Positions 32,505-44,023 of a stretch of DNA of 64,000 bases are shown here, one piece after another (the stretch's first letter is position 1; every line of letters starts with the position of its first letter). Location: contig JALNQF010000089.1 in assembly GCA_028456385.1 (NCBI GenBank), positions 1 through 64,000 on the forward strand, read 5' to 3'. A program made the translations under genes and the position numbers. The notes under the pieces were generated by a model that was given only the letters and a program-made list of their open reading frames with translations, ran no database searches and was not told where the DNA came from. The DNA comes from Ophiosphaerella korrae. Lineage: Eukaryota; Ascomycota; Dothideomycetes; Pleosporales; Phaeosphaeriaceae.

Positions 32505-33989
32505 TCACACGGCGATTATAGAGAATGATTGCGACACGATGTCGTTAAACCTTACAGCAGCTGCGGACGGATTATCCCTGAGCCAATCTGCGTCACCCAT
32601 GCCGCCATTAAGGCAGGTCAGACAAGATTCAATTAGATGGGAAAATGCCAGCCCCATGCGCTGTGGGACTTCTTCCTTGACAAGAGCTAGCAGAACGTGC
32701 TCTACCACCCACGCCGAAGTTAATTTGGACCGCAGATTCGCTTCATTTGCGCTCACATAGTCAAGTCTCACAGCTGTATCTCGAAAGAGCGCCGACAGAG
32801 AACCATCCACGGTAAAGAAGGGCTCCCATAGACTGATCTCCAATAGACACACGCCGAGGCTGTATATATCATGGCCCATGTTGTATCGCTCGTCAGGTTG
32901 CAATCCCCATCGTGTGGGGTGACGATAGAAATCTTTCATGCGGTCTCCCTCACCCGGCCCCGTAGTAAGTCCCGTAGCTCTTCGGACCATGGACCAAGAT
33001 GTGAGGAATGGAATCCCAATTCCTGGGCCATCTGCGGGGCTGTACCTGTTTGAGGTAGTGCTCTTTGAAAGAAGCAGGATAGTGTCCGTTCTTATGTTTT
33101 TATGAACCAGGCCCGTTGTGAATACTGCGAACACTGCGTCGCACAACTGTCGTGCGAGACGAAATCGGTAATCTAGTGGATAGCCACCACCGTAAGGTTT
33201 ACCCTGGTCCTCAGCGATAACATCCCGCAAGAGACGAAGTTCTCCGTGGTTCAATGGTAGTTCGAAGATGAGTTCAGCGTGCTCGTTTTGCCGAAAGCCG
33301 ATGCATTTTAGAATTCCGTTACCAGACGCATTTTTGTACAAGTGTTTCGCCAGTATGGATGCGACTTCCTTGATCTCTGAGCTAATGGTGCTGTCGGTGA
33401 TTGGGAACTGCTCAACAAGAACTTGAATTTCTCGAGCCTCTCCGGCATCCATGATCTCGGCGGTGCCCACGAGCACATCAGCGCAGGCCCAGAGCCGAGT
33501 ACAAGGCTTAGGTCTATATTTATCCCAGGACAGCAACAAATCATCGGGTACCACTCTTGTCTTCATGTAAATAAGCAAGATCATGTTTGAGAATCGCTGT
33601 TGCCAGTCCTTCAAGGAATTGACGAGCTCTTCCGCTTTGTGTTTGCCCGAGAGGACGAAATAGCTTCGTTTGAGTTTACCGTTCTTGTCAAACAGCTTCA
33701 TTAGTGAGTACTTCACCTCTTGAATAACAGATTGTAATTTGTTGAGAAGATCCTCAATGTTATCCTTAACGGATGAATCCAGGTCTGCATGCATATACGC
33801 CCATTCGGCCAACTCCATGTCGAGTTTCAGCTGCCCTTGATGCAACTCATGGCCAAATCGGCCGATTTCCTGAACAATACTGGGCGCATTCGTGAAAGCA
33901 TTCACTTTTTCTTGAATCACAAAGCCACACTGGGCAATGATGATGACCGCACCCGGGATCCCAAGAATAAGGCCGGCTAACTCCGCCAT
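32505..33989 (-). CDS. HeLo-like domain fused to a pseudokinase (MLKL-like architecture)
   Basis: 494 residues from the ATG at 33987-33989 (MAELAGLILGIPGAVIIIAQ); the frame extends further upstream but without an ATG. The N-terminal 200 residues start with a small, Gly-rich hydrophobic helix followed by amphipathic helices, as in HeLo/HELL-type pore-forming domains of fungal prion and incompatibility proteins. The C-terminal 280 residues have a kinase fold: HGELRLLRDVI hinge region, LARQLCDAVFAVFTTGLVHK (catalytic loop), DIYSLGVCLLEISLWEPF (subdomain IX). The HRD motif is VHKNIRTDTIL, no DFG is found (IPFLTSW at that place), and no VAIK lysine is evident, so catalysis is unlikely. A membrane-active domain under a pseudokinase is the plan of animal and plant MLKL. 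The domain call is by eye. Confidence 0.7.
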   Translation of the reverse strand: MAELAGLILGIPGAVIIIAQCGFVIQEKVNAFTNAPSIVQEIGRFGHELHQGQLKLDMELAEWAYMHADLDSSVKDNIEDLLNKLQSVIQEVKYSLMKLFDKNGKLKRSYFVLSGKHKAEELVNSLKDWQQRFSNMILLIYMKTRVVPDDLLLSWDKYRPKPCTRLWACADVLVGTAEIMDAGEAREIQVLVEQFPITDSTISSEIKEVASILAKHLYKNASGNGILKCIGFRQNEHAELIFELPLNHGELRLLRDVIAEDQGKPYGGGYPLDYRFRLARQLCDAVFAVFTTGLVHKNIRTDTILLLSKSTTSNRYSPADGPGIGIPFLTSWSMVRRATGLTTGPGEGDRMKDFYRHPTRWGLQPDERYNMGHDIYSLGVCLLEISLWEPFFTVDGSLSALFRDTAVRLDYVSANEANLRSKLTSAWVVEHVLLALVKEEVPQRMGLAFSHLIESCLTCLNGGMGDADWLRDNPSAAAVRFNDIVSQSFSIIAV

Positions 33990-35146
33990 AGTAGGATTCA
34001 CTGAACGTTGATCTCCGGCTAGATGTAGCCGCAATATCTAAGGATCTTCGAGAATGGGATAGCAAACTCTGACCGTGCAAATGATGGGGGATTATAGCGA
34101 ATAGTGTTCGGTGTTGCTTGTCTTAACGCAGACGAGATGGATGGAGATGGGGTCTCATGATTATAGAGTGGGAAGCTTGGCTAGACTAGGCATCGGCGAT
34201 AAGCGAGAAAGCCGGGAAGGAGGACGAGAGAGATGCAGTTACATGCTGTCAAGGAAGAAGCCGGTTGTGCATGATGTATGCATAACCCGTGCCAAGCAAT
34301 ACTAGGCAGGGCGGCGAATCTGCGGTCTGAGCCGTAGATGAGATGTCCCGAGGCACTAGCAGGTTTTGGCTAAGCCTGCAGCGCAAATGGAATCGGCAAG
34401 GATAGCCGAATACGATAAGGAAGCGAGGCAGCAGCTCATCTGGCCATGGATTAAGCGAGGTTGTGATGGCGCCAAACCAAAACTGGCATACTAGCCGCTT
34501 TCAGCTGAATTTTTTTCTCATCTCTTCAGCGCGAACAGTAGGCCCAGGGCGACCCAAATATGGCTTTGTAAGCGCGCCGCATCGAACAGGGCCTAAATTG
34601 CCTGTCAGGCACTAAAATGGCGGATGATATCGTTCCTAGAAGGCGTAGTTGTTCCATGCATGTGTCGTTGACGTGGTCGTCGAGTCTCCCGGCGAGACGA
34701 AAACGGCATCGTGCACACTAGATACAGCAGTCGTTGCAAAAAAAAAAAAAAAAAAAAAAAGATTTGACTGTGCGAAACCTCCCGTGTATTGGTAGAATAG
34801 TTTGGGCCGATTGCCTCGCACGCCGCCAAGTTTTGCTTGCGCGGACCGCGCCTCCCCTCCTGCGTGTGCAATTGCAGGTGATAAGCCAAGGAGGTAAAAT
34901 TTAATTATCGGGTATAGTGTAGATAACTTGGGAGAAATACCAGAGGCAGGGGCACCATTAGGCAACTGCAGCCACAAAATGCAAAGCACGTCTCTGCACC
35001 AAGCACTCATGGTCTGTGCACTGCTACGTCGGCGAAGCTACGCCGCGTCGGGCCCTCAGCCTCAGCGTCAGTAGGTGCCTCTCCATCACATCTAGCAGTC
35101 TTCAAAACACTTGTCACAGGTCATCAATCTATTATACGGATAGACG
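33990..35146. other. Intergenic region with a 20-bp poly(A) run
   Basis: Divergent promoter region between the HeLo-like pseudokinase and the kinase gene. A pure A run lies at about 34,739-34,760. No gene seen; short minus-strand frames around 34,605-35,010 read through the homopolymer and have no motif. Confidence 0.45.
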
Positions 35147-36797
35147 ATGGCAAAATATGTCCCAGTTGAGGATTCGGAAGGGCGATATTTAGGAAAAGGA
35201 CGATCAGGTATGGTTGAGAAGGTTCTTCGACAGTCAGACGGAAAGGGAAGCGAGAAGCCCAAATTCTGCTCACGTTCATCATCCCCGTCGAGGCTAATTA
35301 GAAGCATAGATTTTTGCTTGCAAAATTATCTGCTTCCGTCCTAACGACCTCAAAACGTTCCAGGCAATGGTTAAAAAGGAAGAATTCATGCTCTCCAAGC
35401 TCAAAAATCACACTAACATTGTTGAATATGTCGATATACTCTGGGAGAATTCGGCAGCGAAGATATACATGGGCTTCTGTGAAGGAGGTAGCTTAGCGGA
35501 CTTTATTTCTGACAGGGAGAAGTTCAATCAAGGGCATGTCAAGCAAGACTATATCTTTGCAGTCTTCTATCAATTGAGCGCAGCCCTGTTATACTGCCAT
35601 TATGGGATGGTTGTTGATCCGAAAGGGTCGATCCGAGGACCCTTGGCGGTCTGGGACTCAGTGCTACATCGGGATATCAAACCGGCCAATGGTATGTACC
35701 GACTGTCTCTCCCGACAACGCTCTCTGATAACTCGAAGTTTTGTTATCAACCCGTGATGAGACAGAGAACGTTGTCGTTAAACTCGGAGATTTCGGAATC
35801 TCCACCTTAGTAGACGATGAAAAACGGCCGGATTCCTATGTAGGAACGAAGGAATATCTGCCTCCGGTAATTCTGCGAAATGTGCTCGCTTTATCTATCA
35901 CTAATTTGAGTGTTAGGAGATTAAAGGTTATAGAAAAGATTCCAATCACTGGAATACAAAGTGCGATATATTCTCGCTCGGCTGTAAGACTCACCTCCGG
36001 AATAGGAATACTCAGTATAGCTGACAGCCCAACTGGCACTATATACGAGCTTAGTGCGATGAAACACCCGTTCAATTACCACATCGCGTATGATGACAAG
36101 GCTCCCTCGCTCAAGCCTCTTCCAGACCACTATTCGCCTGACCTGATGAAACTGGTGACAGCTTGTCTGTCTTTCAATCCAGATTACCGACCTGATGCCA
36201 TTAAACTTGTTCCAAAGTTGGCCAAGCATTATAGCCTTGCTTGTGCTTCCTCTACAAACAATATGATGGCTTCACGCGAAGATTCGAATTCGAATCCTCC
36301 GGACATCAAACTTCCGAAGCGATTATCGGAAAGTGTGTCCGGGGAAACTCAGAGGTATCTCTTTTGACAGTTAGAATTAGCATTGATCTTTTAAAAAATT
36401 GGCGGATAAAGCTAATATTTTACCTAGATCCGGTCCTGCGGAGAAGCAAGCAGTACTTCCTTCAGAACATTCCACAACAATTCCATCAGCTACTTGGAGC
36501 CTGAAAGAGTTCCTCAAAGCATGGATACCGAAGATTGATCCAGTATACACCGAGGAGACCCCGGACACACTACAACCCTTCCAAGATAGTACATATGACT
36601 CCTCGCACGACGAAGTGATGGCGCCCACACCCAACGACAGCTTTGGCATGCCCTTGGACCTGGCTTCGAGTGATGATGGTGACGGTAGTAGTGGTCGCGG
36701 AGGGGGAGGGAATACAGGTGGTGGGGAAAGTGGCGGAGGATATGATGGGGGAGGTGGCGGAGGATATGATGGGGGAGGTGGTGGAGGATATAGTTGA
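35147..36797 (+). CDS. Serine/threonine protein kinase with glycine-rich tail
   Basis: From ATG 35147 (MAKYVPVEDSEGRYLGKGRS). The P-loop GKGRSGMVEK is followed by a first intron that ends at about 35,309 and leads into IFACKIICFRPNDL (the Lys of subdomain II); the donor is uncertain. Then come KKEEFMLSKLKNHTNIVEYV (helix C), MGFCEGGSL, the catalytic loop LHRDIKPANG, an intron at about 35,692-35,738, the magnesium loop KLGDFGIS, GTKEYLPPE across another intron, DIFSLG, IYELSAMKHPF and NPDYRPDA. All catalytic motifs are intact. A last intron near 36,353 joins SGETQR to SGPAEKQAVL and a C-terminal tail of GGGGYD repeats. It neighbours a pseudokinase and a protease in an arrangement suggestive of signalling, but no partner is proven. 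Confidence 0.75.
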
Positions 36798-37255
36798 GGA
36801 GGCGGCAACAGAGCAAGTTTCGGAGGAGGCGGTCCAGGGGTGGATTGATGTCTTAATATGCATAGCCTCCCAATTTCACACATGTACAGCTGGAGGCTTG
36901 TCTAAAGTTCTGTGATATATAGTTATCCTACCTAATATTTTGTCGCCCGTCCATAGGTTGCCCTTACACCTAGTATAAGCCCCTTCGTGCACAGATTTCT
37001 TGATTTGAAGCCATTGAGATTAGCTCCACTATTAAGACTCTAAGATGAATTCCTTATAAATACCCTAAAGTTTGCGACCGTATAAATTAGCATTTGCTCC
37101 ATGTCCTTTAGTGTAGCTAGGCCAAGAAAAAGGCTTACATCTGGGCTGGATTTGCCCTTGATATAGTATCCGATTCTAGGGAAGTTCTCCCCGCGTATAC
37201 TAAGCTGCTTGATAGATCTTGGTCGCTCCACTATCAGCTCAGCAAGTTTGCCTTC
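36798..37255. other. Convergent intergenic region
   Basis: Lies between the 3' ends of the kinase and protease genes. The minus-strand Pro/Tyr-rich frame at 36377-36883 is the antisense of the kinase's glycine-rich tail. No gene seen. Confidence 0.45.
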
Positions 37256-38687
37256 CTATGGGATAATGATTCCGAAAGTGCCAACCTGATGATTCAACCG
37301 AGCCGTTTGTGCTCTCCGAATATCATCAACAAGAATAGTTCTTTTCATTCTCACGCCCCAGGAGACCCAAAAAAGTTTCTCACCGGATTGCTTCTGATAG
37401 AGCCCAAAGAGAGCGGGGGGCTGTTTGTCGGACATCACTAGAGGGGCATATACAGGCATAAGACCGAAGCGCATCGTGGAAGGATCGAAATCGTCGCTGT
37501 CGTCGTCCGGTTCAGTGACAACTATCATCGCCGCATCCTCTAGCGAAAAGAAAATGAAGAGCCGCAAGGGAAGATGATTAAGCGATTTGACTCGCAGCAT
37601 CCGCGATGTCTCACCGACCGCCACCCAAACCGAAGACATCCCGAAGAAGTTTTGTACTGATCCTTGTGCCCCTGCTTCCGTAGCCGCGCCTCCGTGGACC
37701 ATAGTTACTTCGAATCACCGCTATTTCTCTATGGAGGATAGCCCGGGTGGAGCTTACTGGATTCCCACAGCTGTTGGCAAACCATTATACCCTACCCAAA
37801 GGGGCGATCCACTGAGCCCGCCCTCTGTCTCCACCATATATTCTAATCGGTTCGGATTAATAATAGGATTTTCAGTTTTGCCAGTACTTCCGATAGGAGC
37901 CTCAAACAGAGGCGCTGAAGTTGGGAAGCCAGTGACGGTCAAGTCGCAGTCCAGCCGGTCTTCATATCCCAGTTTCAACGAAAATCCCAATGCGCCGTGT
38001 GGATGTCCTCGGAGATTATCCGGCAACAATATGATGCCATAGTCATGTTCCCTTGCTGCCGGACCAGGATTACTCTCGTACTTCTCGCAGATCCTCACTG
38101 CATCGTCCGGAATTCGGATCCACTCGAATCTGCCCAGCGCAGTATTGAAACGGCAGAAGGAGAGCTCTTTCGTGCGTTGTTTAGTTTGGCCAATAAGGTT
38201 GTGGCCTGCAGTGAAGATGATGTCTTTTTGGGCACCAGGTATGTGAACGAAAAAACCCGTTTCCTCCCTCACCGGATGCTTAAGAAGATCAGTCAGCCAG
38301 TTCTAGTTTTTCTACGGAAAGTTGCAATGGAAGAGCTTCTCTTATTCAACTCACATTTCCCCGCCTTTTTGAAATTCAGCCTCACAATGGCAGATTGCAC
38401 AGTTGCATCATGCGCAAAGGTCAGGCCTAGAAGAGGTTTCTCCCTTGGCGGTACACCGGATCCTGTTCGGCCTTCGTGAAACTCAGATGGCTGTAGATGA
38501 TAGGAAGCCATATCGTCGTCTTAATATACCGTCCGATGGGGGGATTTTTATAATGCCCGTGGAAGAGGACAATTTCGAGTTTTGCGATGTGGGCTATGAT
38601 CCCTTGGCATTCGGAGGCAAACTCGGCAACGCGAGAGGATTTGATTTCTGATTTATTCTTACGCCTCAGGGTGCCCAGCAGGCCCAT
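37256..38687 (-). CDS. Trypsin-like serine protease (S1/V8-like)
   Basis: The catalytic triad is clear in the exon at 37754 to about 38310: His in DIIFTAGHNLIG, Asp in REHDYGIILLPDN, Ser in ETEGGLSGSPLW. A 50-bp intron at about 37,703-37,754 joins TAVGI to HNYGPRRRGYGSRGTRISTK, the usual end of this protease type. A 3' part reaching 37256 (GLMPVYAPLVMSDKQ and following) may be an additional exon. Upstream, exons with GVPPREKPLLGLTFAHDA (near 38,360-38,511) and MGLLGTLRRKNKSEI (ATG 38687) precede NWLTDLLKHPVREE, but I could not phase them perfectly, so either a border is misread or the gene has a small lesion. No signal peptide is visible, so it is probably intracellular. Convergent with the kinase. 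Confidence 0.6.
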
Positions 38688-38912
38688 AGGCTGACCAACG
38701 CATCTAACCTAAACGTGTTTTATCACTCCCCGGGCCACATCACTCCTCGGGCCACCCCACTAAAACTACGCGTCTCTTTTCCATCTCATCAGCTATGCAG
38801 CCCACCTAACACGTTCAATTATCTCAAAAAGATAGTAGATTACTTTTTGCAACTCAATCTTTTCAAAACAAGTCTAAAAAAAGTAAACGGAGGACTGCCT
38901 ATTTATATAATG

Positions 38913-40948
38913 TTAACTAGCAGCCGTCGTTGGTGTCACACCTACGGAAGAAGTACGATTAAACAGGCTAATTTCTTTTTGAAGATGCTAATGCTTGGGT
39001 TGCCCTGTTAGATATCTTTACGAACATAGTGCAAGACCCGGGTACAAAGACTACCTACTTAGTTATCGACGCTCTTGATGAATATATTGTGGACTTGCCG
39101 AAGCTCTTAGGCTTGATTATTCATACCTTATCGTCGTCGTCTAGCGTGAAGTGGCTCTTGTCAAGTCGGAACGAGACCCACACCGAACAGAAGCTGAGAT
39201 GCGTTGACGCTCAGGCGCGGCTGAGTCTAGAGCCAAAGCAAAATGCGGAGTAGGTGTCTCGCGCTGTCGACGTGTATATCGATGACAAGCTGTCCCGCCT
39301 TGAGTCACTTGAAGACGACAGCCTGAGAGATCAAGTACGAGATATCCTGCGCCGGAAGGCGAACGGCACGTTCCTCTGGGTCGCTCTCGTAGTCCAGGAG
39401 CTTGAGAGACCCGAGAACTGGGCCCCTTTACAGGTGGTAGAAGAAGTGCCATCGGGCTTATACCGGCTGTACGATCGCATGGTGGATCAAGTCCAACAGC
39501 TTTCGAAGAAAAACTCGGAGATTTGCCGGCTCCTACTTTCTACCGTCTCCGTCGCATACCGTCCGCTTTACCTAGCTGAGATAGACAGTTTGTGCGGGTT
39601 ATCAGGCCAGATATAGGCACTAATGAAAAACGTAAGAAAGATTATAACCATGTGTGGTTCGTTCCTTACTATCCGAGATGATCAAGTCTACCTCATTCAC
39701 CAATCAGCCAAGGACTACTTGAGCGACGAGGCGCAAGCTACAGTCTTCCAATCCCAGGGCAAGACCCACTACGATGTATCCTCTCGGTCGCTTAAGCTCA
39801 CGTCTAGTACACTAAAACGTGACATGTATGGTTTGACCGCTCTAGGGTATCCAACCAATAAGATTCAGGCGCCGGCCGACGACCCGCCAGCGACAACGCG
39901 ATACTCGTGTATTCACTGGGTCGACCATCTTTATGATTCGTTTTCCGGCAAGAGCACGAGATGCGACGAAAGTTTATAGGATGGCAGCGCTGTCTATACG
40001 TTCCTCAAGGAACGGTATCTTTACTGGCTGGAGGCTCTTAGTCTTTGCGAGAGCATGTCAGCAGGAGTGCTATCGATGGCAAAGCTCGAGGCTGTAGTCC
40101 AGGTAACTCCTGATGAGCAACACTTGTATGTGGTATGTGTGCTAACACAACTAAGGGAAGATTGCATACGACTGCGCTGGCACAACTGGTCCAAGACGCA
40201 CGTCGGTTTATCATGCATTCTAAGAGAGGGATTGAGAGCAGTCTCCTTCAGGCATATGCGTCTGCGCTCCTGTTCAGCCCAACAGGCAGCCTGATCAGAA
40301 AGCTCTTCAAGCACGAAGAGTCTGAGTGGATTACGGTCAAGCCGGCCATGGGGAACAGCTGGAGTGCTTGCCTGCAGACGCTCGAGGGCCATAGCAACGC
40401 TGTCGAGTCCGTGGCCTTCTCGCACGACTCGACCCGCCTGGTGTCGGCGCCATACGACAAGACCATCAAGACCTGGGATACTAGCAGCGGGGCGTGCCTG
40501 CAGACGCTCGAGGGCCATAGTAACACGTCAAGTCTATTGCCTTCTCGCACGACTCGGCTAGGCTGGCGTCGGCATCATACGACAAGACCGTCAAGATCTG
40601 GGATATAAGTAGCGGGGCGTGCCTGCAGACGCTCAGCATCGGCAAAACACTCTATAATTTATCGTTCGACTCCATTGGCTCATGTCTTTATACCGACGCT
40701 TGTCCTATCGTCATTAGTGCATCATCAAACTCAAGTACAATTACTGCTACTAAACCGCAATATGCCCAATACCGAGGCCTAGCTATAAGCTCAGATGGAA
40801 CATGGATCAGATATAATTCGGAAAACCTGCTGTGGCTACCCTCAGATTATCGGTCGTCTTGCTCTGCTGTGTCGGGGAAGACGATTCGCATTGGTGTAGG
40901 ATCTGGGAAGCTATGGATATGCAGTCTTGAATATAGCGAGTCTTAGGA
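38913..40948 (+). pseudogene. NACHT-WD40 (HET-E/NWD-type) NLR receptor, broken
   Basis: Decayed NLR-type STAND protein. The 5' part (P-loop side) is missing. Visible pieces in order: SLVSHLRKKYD, VALLDIFTNIVQDPGTKTTY leading into LVIDALDEY (Walker B of NACHT), SVKWLLSSRNE, RRKANGTFLWVALVVQELE, VYLIHQSAKDYLSD (winged-helix side), YSCIHWVDHLYD, KERYLYWLEALSLCESMS, then WD40 repeats LQTLEGHSNAVESVAFSHDS, YDKTIKTWDTSSGACLQTLE and YDKTVKIWDISSG. Stops at 39250-39252, about 39,614 and about 39,978 and frame changes around 40,100 and 40,530 break it. Only about two high-identity WD repeats remain, plus a degenerate tail to about 40,948. Family members control heterokaryon incompatibility and immune-like cell death in fungi. 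Confidence 0.8.
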
Positions 40949-41644
40949 ATTCAGGAGTACCCATAAAGAGGGGTGTTGATAGATTTGCGACTGAAGTTTT
41001 GAGAAACTTCTTAATTAGTGGCAAGCCTAGAAGCAATAGGACTACCTATAAGAACTTAGCACGCTTATATCTTGTCAGAAGGCATGCGAGCATCTTGGTG
41101 ATGCTAGCAAGGAGGATGGACGACCCGCACCGGCCACACCTTTGTGAGGTGGCAAAGCAGGCAAGAGGGAGGAGAGCATCGACGGACCGATCAAGTACTG
41201 GAAGGCAGACATAGAAGCAGTTAGGGCGACGATCGAATTTGCAAAGAGGACTGGGCGGTTGCAACCAAACGTGCAAGATGAAGAAAGTAGAAACAAAGAG
41301 GAGGTAGAGGAGCAGAGGCAATTAAGGATGCCCTCTTCTGCCTTGAAAGCATAGAACAACAAGCTGTTTATAAACGCGCCTCGGCCAGTGTGCTGCCGAT
41401 TAAGAGGTGCACGACGCTGGAAATGTCCTGCGGACGCGAGGCCTCGACAAGGCCTGCAGATTGCCCTACACGGTAGTGTATCACTTTCCTTTCTTTCCTT
41501 CGTTGAGCATGGGGTTAGGCATCGGACGAGCAGGTCTCACGGTTGACTTCTGAACTGGAGCAGGAGTAATGAAGCAGAATGTACATAGCTGGCGCATCGT
41601 AACGGCCATACCCTTAGGGCGCATGGCCATAATAGAACACACAT

Positions 41645-41683
<39 letters not shown>

Positions 41684-42572
41684 AGGTGGCAAATCTACAA
41701 GAGGCGAGCTGGTCGAGGATTGCTAGAGAGATAGCCAAGTTTGATCGCAAGGCTGCGGAGCTTTGGTTGGCCCGCCCGACTTTGCACCTCCACAACCGCA
41801 ACCACACCACGCTGGATTATGATTATATAACATTTTTATAGTAGCTAGAATTGGTAATCGCCCTGATCAGAGAGGTATTGACCAGGGTGGCGAACCCGAA
41901 TAATTTGAGCGCTACCAGCAGCCCTACGGCTAATTATTTCTTAGCAGTGCTATTAGATTCTCTACCGTAAAAATTCGCCAAAGTGGCCGAAAGCTAGCAG
42001 GGGTGCGGCGGATCGCGGTACAAGCTTAAATCAGCTGCGATGACACGTAATATGGGGCTTACTAACAAAATTACATTACTACCGGTAGCTTCGATAGGGA
42101 TGCCTAAGGGGTTGCGACAGTATTGTAAGCGTAGTGGCGGCCTTCTAGCATACAAGGCCCGTTTTTGTTTAAAACAATGCTCTTCGCAAAACATGTAGCA
42201 AGGCGCTTTGGAAATGGTCTAAGCATGTAACCTGAGGTAGATATAGTAAAATTTAAGACGCGTGGTGAAGTTGTGTGGCTTTAAATAAAAGTACCTAGTT
42301 ACGCGTGGATAAGCGCTATCGTCTTCCCCGCCTTGGGTCATGCTTCCGAGGTTATTTACAATTTCCCAATCACGACTCAGAAAAGGATTGATTCAGGTAT
42401 CATGCATCTTACATAGGTCGCCGACGCCCTACCAGCTACATCCAGGCTGACAACGAACTCGACAATTATTTAACGAATCATTTCATCTCGATAACTAGAC
42501 ATTGATCACACAAATTTGAGGACCAACATGATCATCTGTATCTATCCCATATACTGTATCAGTATTAACGCA
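40949..42572. other. Gene-poor region with a (CA)n microsatellite
   Basis: No supported gene. Plus-strand frames at 40,927-41,214 and 41,569-41,841 have no motif and the second runs through the microsatellite. It may include the decayed 3' end of the NLR locus. Confidence 0.4.
41646..41681. repeat. (CA)n microsatellite
   Basis: About 17 uninterrupted CA units, preceded by a short imperfect stretch (ACACATGCACAC). Likely length-polymorphic. Confidence 0.95.
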
Positions 42573-43703
42573 ATGCCATCCACATTCTCTAAGCCCACAC
42601 AAGGAGCGATCATCGCCACCGCGTTCTTCTTGCCCGTACTCACATATATCTACTTCACACGAAACCAAAAGCCAGAAGTCACTGCTGGACCACTTCCGAC
42701 AACCACTGAGATAACAGCATTGTACATTCATCCGATCAAGTCATGCCATGGCATTTCAGTGCAATCAGCAAAGCTCCTGCCTACAGGTCTTGACCTCGGT
42801 ATGCACTTTTCTCATTAAAGCAGTAATTATGAGGGTATGCTGATTATGCCAGACCGCCAATGGATGTGGGTAACGTACCCTAATTTCGAATTCCTCACGA
42901 TCCGCAACCTAGCTAAAATGACGCTCATCCGACCATCATACGACCCAGCTACAGACACGCTCACCGTAACCGCACCAGCCCCGGATCCCACTAACGAGAA
43001 ACTCGAATTCTCAATACCCGCCCATCCAAGTAAAGAATGGCTGGATGAAAACACCGAAACCCATGACGCAAAAATCTGGAGCAAATGGACGCCCTCTCGC
43101 GTATACTCTCCCGACCTCACGGAACGATTCAACGCCTTCTTCGAAAAAGATGTCAGGCTAGTATATAAAGCTTCTCTATACGATGAACCACGCCTACTAG
43201 GCTCAAATGGCGCGAAGGAAATCCTAGGACGTGAAGCGGCAACATGTTTTCCAGATATGATGCCCCTACTCATCGGAAATGAAAGTTCCATCAACGAACT
43301 CAACACCCGCATCAAGGGTGTAGATGATATTAACATCGACGTGACTCGCTTCAGACCTAATATCCTTGTGAAGGGCAAGGCGTCTGCGCCATGGGACGAA
43401 GATCGCTGGAAGACACTACGCGTCACGCCCAAGGGTCAGCATGGCGGCGCGCCGATGACGTTTGATATAACACAAAGGTGTGCGCGGTGCCATGTGCCCA
43501 ATGTCGATCCAGACACTGCAGAAGAGCATAAGAGGCAGCCTTGGGATACTATGATGAAGTATCGGAGGATCGATGAGGGGATCACATATAAGCCTTGCTT
43601 TGGCATGTTGTGTGTGCCGCGAGAAGCGGGGAAGTTGAAAGTTGGGGATAGGTTAGAGGTTTTGGAGGTTACGAATCAACATAGGTATATTGTTGACTTT
43701 TGA
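42573..43703 (+). CDS. MOSC-domain oxidoreductase, mARC-like, membrane-anchored
   Basis: Two exons split by a 54-bp intron at 42799-42852, which joins TGLDL to DRQWMWV in frame. Start chosen at ATG 42573 (MPSTFSKPTQ); an ATG at 42528 in the same frame would add 15 residues. Residues 10-27 (GAIIATAFFLPVLTYIYF) form a membrane segment. The MOSC N-terminal beta-barrel begins ITALYIHPIKSCHG and contains GLDLDRQWMWV. The MOSC domain follows with RFRPNILVKG, EDRW and a conserved Cys-containing CARCHVPNVDPDT, then KPCFGMLCVP. In mARC proteins the domain binds sulfurated molybdenum cofactor and reduces N-hydroxylated compounds on the outer mitochondrial membrane. The gene looks intact. Confidence 0.88.
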
Positions 43704-44023
43704 GGGGGGGGGTTACATATGGGAGACTGGAGGATAGCTTTTGTCCATGTCGATGTAGATCCTTCAAAGTACGTACCACATATAACATTCTGGGTTTTAG
43801 GGATTGTAAATTACTTGGAATGTGCTGATGCGCCCTTGAGTATGAACCCGCGTTATGTAGTTCTTAATACGCCATTTTGGAGAAACCATAGGTAGAAAGA
43901 TCAATGCTCCAAGTTCAGTCAATTCAACATGCACGAGAGAAGGACTAAGATGACATTTAACTACACACATAATCTATTCATCGGAATTTTGATACGCTAA
44001 AAAAGGTTTTTGTCTAATCCGCT
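43704..44023. other. Convergent intergenic region
   Basis: Short AT-moderate gap between the MOSC gene and the GH43 gene, which are transcribed toward each other. No feature seen. Confidence 0.4.

Noticed and set aside
34739..34760. Poly(A) run as the tail of a retroposon
   Set aside because: No coding or SINE body precedes it and no flanking target duplication was visible; treated as a homopolymer.
36377..36883. Pro/Tyr-rich minus-strand open frame
   Set aside because: Antisense of the kinase's GGGGYD tail; start not an ATG in a plausible context and no signal peptide.
40364..40561. Arg/Ser-rich open frame in the WD40 area
   Set aside because: Out-of-frame reading of the WD40 repeat units.
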